From assembly GCF_020966635.1 (NCBI RefSeq), contig NZ_JAJKFQ010000011.1:496001-560000 (forward strand): DNA of 64,000 nucleotides, given 5' to 3'. This document shows, piece after piece, positions 19,446 to 28,296 of this stretch; position 1 is the stretch's first letter; each line of letters starts with the position of its first letter. Under the pieces are notes generated by a model, which worked only from the letters and a program-made list of their open reading frames with translations, had not been told where the DNA came from and did no database searches. The position numbers and the translations under genes are program-made. Origin of the DNA: Stieleria sp. JC731. Lineage in GTDB: Bacteria > Planctomycetota > Planctomycetia > Pirellulales > Pirellulaceae.

Positions 19446-21806
19446 ATGTCGCTGTCTTCGATATCACAGTGTCTGCCCCGCCCGCTTCTGTTCGCGATGC
19501 TGTTAAGCTTCGCTGCGATCACCGAGGCTAGCGATGATTATTCCCAAGCCATCAAAACGCTAAAGGAAGCAGTGATTCATGAAGTCCAGCAAAAGGACCT
19601 GCCCGCGTTTTCGATCGCGATGATCGATGGTGATCACACCGTTTGGGCCGAAGGGTTCGGATTTCAAGATGCCGATGGGAAGGTGAAAGCGACGGCCGAA
19701 ACGGTCTATCGTGTCGGTTCGGTTTCGAAGCTGTTTACAGATATCGCTGTCTTTCAGCTTGTCGAACAGGGCAAGATCGATTTGGACGTTCCGGTTCAAC
19801 GCTACCTTCCGGAATTCAATCCTACGAATCCTTACGGGGTACCGCTGACGCTTCGTCAGATGATGTCTCACCGATCCGGTTTGGTGCGTGAGTCACCGGT
19901 GGGGAATTACTTTGACCCGACCGAGCCATCGTTATCGGACACCGTGGCAAGTTTGAATCAGACGTCACTGGTTTATCCGCCCGAAACGAAAACGAAATAC
20001 TCCAACGCTGCCGTTGCGGTGATCGGCGCCGCTTTGGAAAAACAACTTAGCACGACGCATCCTGAACGCGTTAAATCCTCGATCCTTGATCCGCTCAAAA
20101 TGAATTCGAGCGACTTTGTCGTGCAACCCGGAATGGAACCGAAGATTGCAACGGGCTGGATGCGGACCTACGACGGTCGGCGATTCGAAGCACCAACTTT
20201 CTTGTTGGGCACCGGGCCGGCGGGCAATCTGTACTCCAGTGTGTTAGATCTATCCAAGTTTGTTCGTTGTCTGTTCAAGGACGGTCAGACGGACGATGGA
20301 CAGATCTTGCGACCGGCATCACTTCAAGAGATGACGACACCGATCCAAGATTCCGAAGGGAATGCGCAAGGTTTCGGTCTGGGGTTTCATGTTCAAAGTC
20401 TAGATGGATACAAAAAGATCGGTCATGGTGGCGCCGTCTATGGGTTTTCGACACAACTCGAAGCTTTGCCAGAACGCAAGCTTGGTGTCGTCGCGGCGTC
20501 GTCGCTGGACGGAACCAACGGAGTCGTTCGGCGTTTGAGCGACTACGCATTGCGATTGATGATCGCAGTCCAGGATGACCAGCCATTGCCGGAATATTCT
20601 CGTACGGTTTCGGTTCCTAGGGAACGAGCAAAGTCGCTTTTGGGGAGATACAAAGAGATCGATGGTGATCGTTTTGCGATCGTCAATGAGCTCGATGGCG
20701 ATGTTTATCTGCAGCGTGGATCGTTTCGCCACCAAGTTCGTAGTGATTCCAAATCAGGTGCCTTGGTTATCGATGATGAAATCAGCTACGGGACAAAGCT
20801 ACAGCTTGCGTCAGATCAATCGCTGAGCATTGGTGATTTAACACTGAGTCGAGAGGCGAACTCTCCGCCAAATGAGATTCCTGATCGCTGGAAAGGGCTG
20901 GTGGGTGAATACGGTTGGGATCACAATACGCTTTATATCTTGGAAGAGCACGGCCAGCTGTATGCGTTAATCGAGTGGTTCTACTACTATCCGCTGACGG
21001 AGCTAGGCAAGGATGAGTTCGCGTTTCCTGACTATGGCCTTTACCACGGCGAAGGCTTGAAATTCCTTCGCGATGAAAATGGCATGGCAACCGAAGTGGT
21101 CGCTGCCGAGGTCAAATTCCTGCGGCGAGAGGTGGGAACGAAAGACGGAGAGACCTTCAAGATCGAACCGGTCCAACCGATCGATACTCTTCGCGAGGGA
21201 GCCTTGGCTGCAAAGCCACCGACAGAAGCCGGCAAGTTTTACGATTCCAACCTTGTCGAAGTCATTGCGTTTGATCCCGAAGTCAATCTTGATATCCGAT
21301 ACGCGACGACGAACAACTTTACCGGTGCGGTGTTCTATAAGCAGCCGCGTGCATTCATGCAGTCGGATGCGGCCAAAGCGGTTGCCGACGCAAATCAGAA
21401 ACTAAAGTCTCACCAGTTGGGATTGCTTATTCATGACGCTTATCGCCCTTGGCATGTCACGAAGATGTTTTGGGATGCAACACCGGGAGAGTTCAAGGAT
21501 TTTGTTGCCAACCCCGCAAACGGGTCGCGACACAACCGGGGTTGCGCGGTCGATATTACTCTGTACGAGCGCGAAACAGGTGAGCCGATCCAGATGGTCG
21601 CTGGGTACGACGAGTTTTCAAATCGCTCGTTCCCTTTGTACCCCGGAGGGACGGCGAGACAACGTTGGTACCGTGATCTGTTGCGACGAACGATGGAGTC
21701 CGTCGGGTTCACGGTTTACGAATTCGAATGGTGGCACTTTGACTACAAGGATTGGAAGAAATATCGGATTGGCAACGCGACTTTTGAAGAGCTACTGGCG
21801 AAGTAA
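19446..21806 (+). CDS. exported beta-lactamase-fold serine hydrolase fused to a VanX-type D-Ala-D-Ala dipeptidase
   Basis: 786 residues from ATG 19446 (a TTG lies 9 nt upstream). A signal peptide ends near TEAS at ~29. Domain 1 (~35-370) is a class C beta-lactamase/DD-peptidase fold: SVSK (92-95, nucleophile Ser92), YSN (185-187) and HGG (327-329). A linker with two small beta domains follows (~385-570). Domain 2 (~600-786) is a peptidase M15D domain: DAYRP (Arg667), SRHNRGCAVD with zinc ligands His696 and Asp703, and EWWH with catalytic Glu761 and zinc ligand His764. All key residues of both enzymes are kept. It could cleave D-Ala-ended peptides and then D-Ala-D-Ala dipeptides in the periplasm. 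Confidence 0.85.
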   Translation: MSLSSISQCLPRPLLFAMLLSFAAITEASDDYSQAIKTLKEAVIHEVQQKDLPAFSIAMIDGDHTVWAEGFGFQDADGKVKATAETVYRVGSVSKLFTDIAVFQLVEQGKIDLDVPVQRYLPEFNPTNPYGVPLTLRQMMSHRSGLVRESPVGNYFDPTEPSLSDTVASLNQTSLVYPPETKTKYSNAAVAVIGAALEKQLSTTHPERVKSSILDPLKMNSSDFVVQPGMEPKIATGWMRTYDGRRFEAPTFLLGTGPAGNLYSSVLDLSKFVRCLFKDGQTDDGQILRPASLQEMTTPIQDSEGNAQGFGLGFHVQSLDGYKKIGHGGAVYGFSTQLEALPERKLGVVAASSLDGTNGVVRRLSDYALRLMIAVQDDQPLPEYSRTVSVPRERAKSLLGRYKEIDGDRFAIVNELDGDVYLQRGSFRHQVRSDSKSGALVIDDEISYGTKLQLASDQSLSIGDLTLSREANSPPNEIPDRWKGLVGEYGWDHNTLYILEEHGQLYALIEWFYYYPLTELGKDEFAFPDYGLYHGEGLKFLRDENGMATEVVAAEVKFLRREVGTKDGETFKIEPVQPIDTLREGALAAKPPTEAGKFYDSNLVEVIAFDPEVNLDIRYATTNNFTGAVFYKQPRAFMQSDAAKAVADANQKLKSHQLGLLIHDAYRPWHVTKMFWDATPGEFKDFVANPANGSRHNRGCAVDITLYERETGEPIQMVAGYDEFSNRSFPLYPGGTARQRWYRDLLRRTMESVGFTVYEFEWWHFDYKDWKKYRIGNATFEELLAK

Positions 21807-21948
21807 GCGGTGCGAAATATTTGAACCGACCGAATCGGTAAATTTTGAGTCAATGTGGCGCGCCTCGTATGTTCAATCGAATGAGAAAGGTGGACAATTC
21901 GCGGCCAATATGGAAACGTCCATTCGAAATCATTAGGAATCTTGGACT

Positions 21949-22620
21949 GTGGATAGCGAAGTAAGCTTGCTGGTCGGGACCGCATTTTCCGTCGGAATGT
22001 TGCACACACTGATGGGGCCGGATCACTATGTGCCATTCGTGGCGATGAGTCGAAGCCAAGGATGGTCGATGCGGAAAACGATTGCCATCACAGCCGTTTG
22101 CGGTATCGGGCATGTGCTGGGATCGGTTGTGATCGGCTCGTTAGGATTGTTGCTCGGTACAGCGGTCTTCCATCTGGAGTCGCTCGAATCGTTTCGAGGT
22201 GATGGGGCTTCGTGGCTGTTGATTGGGTTCGGTTTGGCCTATTTGACTTGGGCGATTGCTCAGCGAGTGCGTGGAATTTCACACCACCATGAACACATCG
22301 ATGACACGGTTCATGGTCCTTCTGGAGATCACCACCATCATTCGGTCACCCCGTGGGTTTTGTTCCTGATCTTTGTTTTCGGCCCCTGCGAAGTGCTGAT
22401 TCCGCTATTGATGTATCCCGCGGCCGAAGCGAATGTCAGTGCAATCTTGATGGTCGTTGCGGCGTTCACGGTCGCTACGCTAGGCACGATGCTGGTTTCA
22501 GTTTTGGGGCTGACATACGGACTAAAATTCATTCGCATGCCTAAGATGCACGAGTACGGGCATACCGCTGCGGCATTGGCGGTTTTAGGCTGCGGCACGC
22601 TGATGAAGGTTGGCTTGTAG
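21949..22620 (+). CDS. NicO/UreH-like metal permease with His-rich loop
   Basis: 223 residues from a GTG start (AGGA about 10 nt upstream). Six hydrophobic helices are visible. The first carries HTLMGPDHYVPF, close to the HxxxxDH signature of nickel/cobalt transporters and UreH-like proteins (one residue longer here). A cytoplasmic-size loop is very His-rich (HHHEHIDDTVHGPSGDHHHH), a usual metal-sensing or metal-storing loop in this group. It is predicted to move Ni, Co or a related ion across the inner membrane; direction and ion cannot be told. It is alone on the plus strand, convergent with the VOC gene. Confidence 0.72.
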   Translation: MDSEVSLLVGTAFSVGMLHTLMGPDHYVPFVAMSRSQGWSMRKTIAITAVCGIGHVLGSVVIGSLGLLLGTAVFHLESLESFRGDGASWLLIGFGLAYLTWAIAQRVRGISHHHEHIDDTVHGPSGDHHHHSVTPWVLFLIFVFGPCEVLIPLLMYPAAEANVSAILMVVAAFTVATLGTMLVSVLGLTYGLKFIRMPKMHEYGHTAAALAVLGCGTLMKVGL

Positions 22621-22702
22621 TGCCACGAATCCGGCTTGTTTGTCAGGCCAACATCGCATCGCATTTGATAGCTGGCGGCGGATTTCTTAAGACCGCCGAT
22701 CG

Positions 22703-23101
22703 CTAGGAAATGTCGTCGGCGAGTGGCTCGTGAAAGTAGTAGCACAGTCCGTCCGGTGCGACGACAAAAAAGACTTTGAACTTTTTTCCGTCCCGGTCAT
22801 CAATTCGCCAGTCACCGATATTTAGGCCTTCGCCTTCAAATTGCTCACGGATCGTTTCGATTTCGTTGACCAAGACTGCGGCACCATCTTGTGTCGCATC
22901 GCCACCGTTGATCGCGAACCCAATCTGGGTTCCGTCGCGTTCTAGGATCACCGTCGGAGTCGGCGAATCGATCCGTTGGACTTCTGTCATTGAGAAATGT
23001 TTGCTGTACCAAGCAGACGCTTCATCGATATCTTTGACTGGTAGCGCGAGTACATCATCTTGGTACGGGAAAGCTTGGACAAACTTTGCTGTAGAAGTCA
23101 T
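22703..23101 (-). CDS. VOC (glyoxalase-like) family protein
   Basis: 132 residues, two beta-alpha-beta-beta-beta modules: DVLALPVKDIDEASAWYSKHF and TPTVILERDGTQIGFAIN, then VNEIETIREQFEGEGL and GKKFKVFFVVAPDGLCYYFHEP. The last segment supplies the usual metal-site region, with Glu in FHEP. Substrate unknown. Its ATG overlaps the stop of the seven-haem cytochrome gene by 4 nt (ATGA), so it is cotranscribed and probably coupled. Confidence 0.82.
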   Translation of the reverse strand: MTSTAKFVQAFPYQDDVLALPVKDIDEASAWYSKHFSMTEVQRIDSPTPTVILERDGTQIGFAINGGDATQDGAAVLVNEIETIREQFEGEGLNIGDWRIDDRDGKKFKVFFVVAPDGLCYYFHEPLADDIS

Positions 23102-24555
23102 TCGCTTGCCTGCGACTTAAGAGAACGCAAAAAAGAATGGCTCGATTGAAGGTCGATCCGAATATGGTGATCACGGAGCGGAGGAAAGACGTCTCCACTA
23201 GCCGTTTCGATCGACATGTTCTTGGTCGCCCTTCGAGGCATATGGCAATCGATGCAGTTCGATGTGATTGAATCGCCGACTTCTTCAGCCATTCCGCAGT
23301 GCGAGCTTTCATGGCATTTTAGGCACTTCTGTGAAAACAGTTCCAGTTGGCCTCGATCATTGCGATGTGGGTTATGGCAATCCACACATGCCATCGTTGT
23401 TTCTTGAAAGCAACGGCTTTCGGAAAGCCGTTCAAGTTGGTTGCTGGTGTGAACGCCGTTGGCACTGGCGCCACTGCTATTGGCGACGTAGTGATCGTCG
23501 AGTTGGTCCCCCGGTCGGAACTGAAATCCGTGAGGATCTTTCAACTGTTTGACACCTGTATGGCATTGACCACAAACTTGCATTTGTTGCTGGCGTGAAA
23601 GATCCGACGGAACCGTGATCGCATGTGCTTCGTTGGATTCGGGATTCTCTTGGTGAAACAGCACATGCGATTTGCCAGGCCCATGGCAGCGTTCACAGGA
23701 AACACCAAGGATCAAGGTGCTTGGTGTGAAATGCGAGTCATCTTGCCGGGCGTCAACGTAGGTTGCGTGGCATTCCAAGCAGGCCGTGTGGATGTCTCGG
23801 GCGAAACTGGCGTCACCGTCGACGAATCCGGGACTATTGGCCCATTCATTGGGTGCGGTCAGATAGGAGGCGTGTAGCTGATAGAGCTTGTCGCCGTGCC
23901 AGTAGAGATATGATTCGCCAAGAAGGTTTGAACCGACGGTGATGTCGATGGGGACTTCAAACATCCAGTCAAAAAAATGGACACGTTGGAAACTCTTGTC
24001 CTCCCGTCGAAACATCTCAAAAGAGACATCCGGGCTGTGTGTTTTTAACTTGTTTGCATCGTCGCTAAATGAACCCGCGATGTTGTCCGGTGTCGCCGAT
24101 CGTGAGGTTCGAAAATGCGCCGTTTCGACAAACGAATCGTAAATTGATTCGTGACAGGATCGACATGCTTCGGCGCCCAGGAATCCTGGGTTAGCGTGCT
24201 CCGGTTCAAGATTCGGGGCTGGATTGGGCAAGTGTCCAGGTTCGAAAGGGATTTCGACACCGACCTTGTATTTCTCGCGACCGACGAACCACGAGTTGGA
24301 ATCCGACATCGGCCACGCGACTAGCGTCTTGGGCAGTTTCTGTCCCCGTCCTTCGATCGCAAGCTGTGCGATTTCTTCGGCACTAAGGCTTTCATCCAAC
24401 GACGCCAATTCCTGACGGCTCTGACGTTGTGATTCTCGACGCATTAGCGCATCAAGATCGACATCGTCGTTTTGGCTGGTCGCGCTATAAATCGCATATG
24501 CCAAACAGGCGACCACGATGACAGCGATAGAAATTGTAAGAGGCGATTTCAGCAT
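23098..24555 (-). CDS. seven-haem membrane-anchored cytochrome c
   Basis: 485 residues. One N-terminal helix (~8-25, TISIAVIVVACLAYAIYSA) works as export signal or anchor. Seven CxxCH haem sites are seen at about 131, 259, 287, 328, 390, 411 and 434 (CRSCH, CLECH, CERCH, CGQCH, CVDCH, CLKCH, CIDCH). Additional His residues could serve as distal ligands. The architecture recalls the cytochrome c554/multihaem family in planctomycetes, some fused to TPR domains; here there is none. It is predicted to transfer electrons on the outer side of the membrane. It is followed by a translationally coupled VOC gene. Confidence 0.88.
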   Translation of the reverse strand: MLKSPLTISIAVIVVACLAYAIYSATSQNDDVDLDALMRRESQRQSRQELASLDESLSAEEIAQLAIEGRGQKLPKTLVAWPMSDSNSWFVGREKYKVGVEIPFEPGHLPNPAPNLEPEHANPGFLGAEACRSCHESIYDSFVETAHFRTSRSATPDNIAGSFSDDANKLKTHSPDVSFEMFRREDKSFQRVHFFDWMFEVPIDITVGSNLLGESYLYWHGDKLYQLHASYLTAPNEWANSPGFVDGDASFARDIHTACLECHATYVDARQDDSHFTPSTLILGVSCERCHGPGKSHVLFHQENPESNEAHAITVPSDLSRQQQMQVCGQCHTGVKQLKDPHGFQFRPGDQLDDHYVANSSGASANGVHTSNQLERLSESRCFQETTMACVDCHNPHRNDRGQLELFSQKCLKCHESSHCGMAEEVGDSITSNCIDCHMPRRATKNMSIETASGDVFPPLRDHHIRIDLQSSHSFLRSLKSQASE

Positions 24556-24798
24556 TCAACCAAAGCGGCGTTGGACGCAAACGAACCGAGAGAAAAGCGT
24601 TGGGTGCCGACCCATTGTAGCTAATCTTACACGGCAAAGATCGTGTGATTGAACGTTATCGAAATCGCGTTCATTCCGGGAACGAACTGTCATCGAAGCG
24701 ATGCGTCGAGGCGCCATTGTGAGACGTGCGTCCCATTAGGAACGGTCAAATTGAACGCCAGCGAGACACGCCAGATTCAGTCGCCTCTCCTAAACGCT

Positions 24799-25098
24799 CT
24801 AAGCGGCTCGCTTTTGAAAGACGATTTGCGTTGGCTGTGGTCGCTGGGGGCTGTCTCGGGTCGCTGGTGGACACTGCCGCGACGACCGGATGATATGGCC
24901 GGCGGATTCAGAATGGGAAAACCCTGGCGAGCTTTCTTCGGAAACCAATCGTTGGAACCACTGGGGAAGATGGAAGCCTCGCTTCGACGCAAGTTGCGCA
25001 TAGAAAAAACGCTCGTTGGGTTCGAGCTGTCGCAATTCGACCTCTTCGAGCGGTTGGTTCGTTGCCAGCGTTTTTCTATAAAATTGAAAGTTAACCAT
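24799..25098 (-). CDS. possible small hypothetical protein
   Basis: A 99-residue ORF with an ATG start. The first ~55 residues look protein-like (charged and aromatic, FQFYRKTLATNQPLEEVELR then ERFFYAQLASKRGFHLPQW). The second half is low-complexity, Ser/Pro/Gln-rich. There is no recognised domain, and competing ORFs of similar size overlap it on the plus strand and in another minus frame. Kept as the best candidate in an otherwise empty gap, with low confidence. Confidence 0.25.
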   Translation of the reverse strand: MVNFQFYRKTLATNQPLEEVELRQLEPNERFFYAQLASKRGFHLPQWFQRLVSEESSPGFSHSESAGHIIRSSRQCPPATRDSPQRPQPTQIVFQKRAA

Positions 25099-25183
25099 TG
25101 GTGAAACTTACGAGGAAAAGCATTGGCGAACATTGAGGGCGCCAGTGACCGTGTTTTTGATGCGAGGCGTTTGCCCCCGAACG

Positions 25184-25217
25184 GTCGTGCAACATTGGCA
25201 GTCGTGCAACATTGGCA
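25184..25217. repeat. perfect 17-bp tandem duplication
   Basis: GTCGTGCAACATTGGCA occurs twice in a row (25184-25200 and 25201-25217), in the gap upstream of the TauE permease gene. Confidence 0.9.
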
Positions 25218-25541
25218 ATCCAGCGTTTTTTGAATCATCGGACAGGTTGACAAACCGATCGAGCCAATCTGATTAATGATCGTGAAACTATGCGGTGACC
25301 GACGCGTCAATTGACCGTTTGTTTGGCCTAATTAGCTAGGATTTTCAGATTCCGCTACAGAATCACTCAGGGTCCGTCATTGTGGGGTTTGGGTACCAGT
25401 GATGAATTGTGCCGCTCGGCGGAATGTCGCTATGGCGGCGATCAAATTGGTCATCCAACAAGTTTGGCTAACGCGAACTGGTTCCATCGGTAGATATCAC
25501 ACCGATATTTTGCGCAGCTACGAATTACCCAGAACGAAAAC

Positions 25542-26294
25542 TTGAACATTGCAGGCTACGCACTACTGATCGCGGCAGGTTTTTTCGCAGGCATTGTCAA
25601 CACCATCGCCGGTGGTGGTTCTTTCTTAACGCTGCCGGCTTTGATGTTTTTTGGACTCGATCCGAAGTTGGCAAACGGTACCAACCGAGTCGCGGTTTTG
25701 TTTTCTAGCAGTGCTGCTGTGGCAACGTTTCACAAGCACGGACACTTGGATCGTAAGTTGGCTCAGCAGCTAACCTGGCCGACGATGTTTGGGGTTCCTG
25801 TTGGCGCGATTGCTGCTGTCTATCTTCCAGCGAACGCATTTGAACCTGTCTTTGGTGTCATCTTTATTGCGATGGCGTTTTTATTAGCCAAGAATCCGAA
25901 ACGCTTGGCAAAATCGATGGTGCCTTCGAGAGATTCAGAGCGTTGGATTAAGCCGATTTTCTTCGCGATTGGTGTCTACGTCGGGTTCATTCAGGCCGGG
26001 ATGGGGATCTTGGTCTTGTTAGCGATGAGTTGGACGACTGGAGGCGACTTATTGGCCAGCAACGCGGTGAAAAACTGGGTTGCGTTTCTAGTCACGCTAA
26101 CGGCAACGATCGTGTTCGCGCTCTACGACCTGATTCAATGGGGCCCTGGACTAGCGATGGCATTCGGGAATCTGCTGGGAGGCGTGGTGGGGGCGAAGTT
26201 AGCGATCAAGAAAGGCAATCGACTAATCTTTTGGTTTTTGATCGTGGTGATGATTCTTACCGGGACGAAGCTATTGGTCGCCCAGTTCATTTAG
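25542..26294 (+). CDS. TauE/SafE family membrane permease
   Basis: 250 residues from a TTG start; the next ATG would remove the first conserved helix. About seven hydrophobic helices. The first contains GIVNTIAGGGSFLTLPAL, the family signature, followed by DPKLANGTNRVAVLF. The second half repeats the pattern (GFIQAGMGILVLLAM). Family members export sulfite, sulfoacetate or related anions; the substrate is unknown here. It ends in a 4-nt convergent overlap with the DUF4416 gene. Confidence 0.85.
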   Translation: MNIAGYALLIAAGFFAGIVNTIAGGGSFLTLPALMFFGLDPKLANGTNRVAVLFSSSAAVATFHKHGHLDRKLAQQLTWPTMFGVPVGAIAAVYLPANAFEPVFGVIFIAMAFLLAKNPKRLAKSMVPSRDSERWIKPIFFAIGVYVGFIQAGMGILVLLAMSWTTGGDLLASNAVKNWVAFLVTLTATIVFALYDLIQWGPGLAMAFGNLLGGVVGAKLAIKKGNRLIFWFLIVVMILTGTKLLVAQFI

Positions 26295-26863
26295 CTTGGC
26301 GAATCACCGGTGCGTTGCCGGAAACCGGTCGACTGTTGCAGGAACTGACGCAAATCGTTCCGGCAGTCCGTTGCGAATTTGGCAACCGCTTCGGTGCGAT
26401 AGTCTGGGTAGGACCAGCGATGGTGCACCCATTTCTTAGCGGTGTAAGTCAGCGTGATCTCACCAAAGATACCGTCTCGAAGATAGACACGGTGGTCACG
26501 GTCTTTTGTCGTGGCAAGAACCAGTTTTGCTTGAGTGATGTAACCCGGGTCTAAATTGACCGGACGCGTTTCTGGAAAACCATCGTTTGCCAGTTCCGCT
26601 TCCACCTCATTCGTCCAGAGTTTCCAAGCGGACATGGAATCAGCTTGGATTGGGTCGCCGAAAGAGACAAGCACTTTACGAAGGTCTTCACCCATCGAAC
26701 TGGTGTAGTAGCCACCGGCGACGAATGGCAGCGGTTCGCTTCGCCGAGTGATTGTTCCCCACTCTGCCCTTAGACGTTCGATCGCTGCTTCGCGAAGCGT
26801 TTCGTACCGCGAGATGACAGCACAGAAACGGACCACCGGTTCGACGTATAGCACCTCTGCCAC
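26291..26863 (-). CDS. DUF4416 family protein
   Basis: 190 residues. The order of motifs matches DUF4416: VVRFCAVISRY, LPFVAGGYYTSSMGEDLRKVLVSF, KLWTNEVE, then NLDPGYITQAKLVLATTKD and HRVYLRDGIFGEITLTY, ending WSYPDYRTE. The NLDPGY...KLVLATTKD block is highly typical of this small conserved family. Function unknown in any organism as far as I know. The gene overlaps the TauE stop tail to tail. Confidence 0.82.
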   Translation of the reverse strand: MAEVLYVEPVVRFCAVISRYETLREAAIERLRAEWGTITRRSEPLPFVAGGYYTSSMGEDLRKVLVSFGDPIQADSMSAWKLWTNEVEAELANDGFPETRPVNLDPGYITQAKLVLATTKDRDHRVYLRDGIFGEITLTYTAKKWVHHRWSYPDYRTEAVAKFATDCRNDLRQFLQQSTGFRQRTGDSPS

Positions 26864-27034
26864 AATGCAACTCTCGTGTAGAATTCAAAATCTGGTTGAA
26901 GATCAGGCTTCGCTTTTAACTGAAACGCCCGAAGACAGTCTTTCGCTATCGTTCTTTTGAATACGCCGTCAGAAGGTGTGCGTGCACCCCTTCCTAGGTC
27001 AATTTGTTTCACCATTGGTCAGCATAGCAAACCC

Positions 27035-28144
27035 ATGCATCCTTGGATCGCACAACGCACAACGACATTTGACGCCAGCGGTATCCGCAAAGTATTCGAC
27101 TTGGCGGCCAAGCTAAAAGATCCGATCAACCTTTCGATCGGTCAACCAGACTTTGACGTTCCCGAATCGATTCAGGATGCGGCAGTCGAAGCGATCCGAA
27201 GTGGCAAAAACGCATACTCCCCGACCCAGGGGATTGCTCCGCTTCGCGAGGCGTTGGCAAAAGAGATCGGCGCCAAGTATTCGCATGCAGATCGAGACGT
27301 CTTCGTCTGCAGCGGGACCAGCGGCGGTTTGATGCTTTCGATGATGTCGATGGTTGATCCCGGTGACGAAGTGATCTATTTGGATCCGTTCTTCGTCATG
27401 TACCCGGCACTGCTGAAAATGTGTGGTGGTGTGCCGGTCCCGATCGATTCCTATCCGTCATTCGAACTGGATCCTGACAAGATCGCGGCGGCAGTCACTG
27501 ACAAGACAAAGATGATCTTGTTGAACAGTCCGGCCAACCCGACCGGCGTGACGGCGACGGCCGAGCAGTTGGAAGCGGTCGCGAAGCTTGCCCAGGAAAA
27601 AGGGATCGCGCTGATCAGTGACGAGATCTATTCGCGATTTCACTACGACGGTGAATTCGTTTCGCCAGCACAGTTCAACCCCGAAACCATCGTTATCGAT
27701 GGATTCAGCAAGAGCCACGCGATGACCGGATGGCGGGTTGGCTATGTGCACGGGCCGCGAGAAATCATTGCGACCATGCTTAAAGTCCAGCAGTACTCCT
27801 TCGTTTGTTCGCCACAGCCCGCCCAGTGGGGAGCGGTTCGTGCGATGGAGGTTTCGCTGGATGGTCATATCGCGGACTATCGGCGAAAAAGGGATTTGAT
27901 CTGCGAGCTACTTCAGGATCAATTCGAATTTACCAAGCCAGGCGGGGCGTTCTACTTGTTCGCCAAGGCTCCCAACGGCGAAGGCGGCGAGGCGTTTGTG
28001 CATCGGGCAATTGAGCGTGGATTGCTTATCATTCCCGGAAATATCTTCAGCAGCAAAGACAGCCACTTCCGGATTAGCTTCGCAGCAACTGACGAAACGC
28101 TCCGCAAAGGTGCCGCATTGCTTTGTGAATTGGCGCAAGGTTAA
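27035..28144 (+). CDS. class I/II pyridoxal-phosphate aminotransferase
   Basis: 369 residues from ATG 27035; the frame is open back to 26957. Fold-type I motifs are visible: NLSIGQPDFDVPESI, NAYSPTQGIAPLREALA, SPANPTGVTA, SDEIYSRFHYDG, and the PLP lysine in IDGFSKSHAMTGWRVGYVHGP. This subgroup includes aspartate, aromatic and alanine aminotransferases; the specificity is not readable. It is followed by a perfect 8-bp hairpin at 28188-28209 and then the ApgM and aspartokinase genes on the same strand, so an aspartate-family role is plausible. Confidence 0.9.
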   Translation: MHPWIAQRTTTFDASGIRKVFDLAAKLKDPINLSIGQPDFDVPESIQDAAVEAIRSGKNAYSPTQGIAPLREALAKEIGAKYSHADRDVFVCSGTSGGLMLSMMSMVDPGDEVIYLDPFFVMYPALLKMCGGVPVPIDSYPSFELDPDKIAAAVTDKTKMILLNSPANPTGVTATAEQLEAVAKLAQEKGIALISDEIYSRFHYDGEFVSPAQFNPETIVIDGFSKSHAMTGWRVGYVHGPREIIATMLKVQQYSFVCSPQPAQWGAVRAMEVSLDGHIADYRRKRDLICELLQDQFEFTKPGGAFYLFAKAPNGEGGEAFVHRAIERGLLIIPGNIFSSKDSHFRISFAATDETLRKGAALLCELAQG

Positions 28145-28187
28145 CTCGCTCAAAATCGTCCACTTGGGCGAAATGAGACGCCGGTAA

Positions 28188-28209
28188 AAGGGGCGTTCTA
28201 TCGCCCCTT
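28188..28209 (+). terminator. hairpin between aminotransferase and ApgM genes
   Basis: Perfect 8-bp stem AAGGGGCG (28188-28195) / CGCCCCTT (28202-28209) with a 6-nt loop, 43 bp after the aminotransferase stop. There is no T run, so termination strength is uncertain. Confidence 0.5.
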
Positions 28210-28296
28210 CCGCAAATTATCTCGGCGCGAGACACTAGCGGCATTTTGATGAATCGAAATTCTGGCCACAGTGCCAACAACCCTGCTAAAAGAACC

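Larger units (their letters stand above)
24556..25541. other. 986-bp region with only weak ORFs
   Basis: This gap separates the cytochrome gene (minus) and the TauE gene (plus). It contains overlapping ORFs on both strands at 24.65-25.31 kb, none with recognisable domains, and a 17-bp tandem duplication at 25184-25217. It must also hold the promoters of both flanking genes. It may include decayed coding sequence. Confidence 0.4.

Noticed and set aside
24649-25104. 151-codon plus-strand ORF in the 24.6-25.5 kb gap
   Set aside because: No domain; overlapped by two other frames of similar length, and its composition is not convincing. Kept only the 99-codon minus-strand ORF at low confidence.
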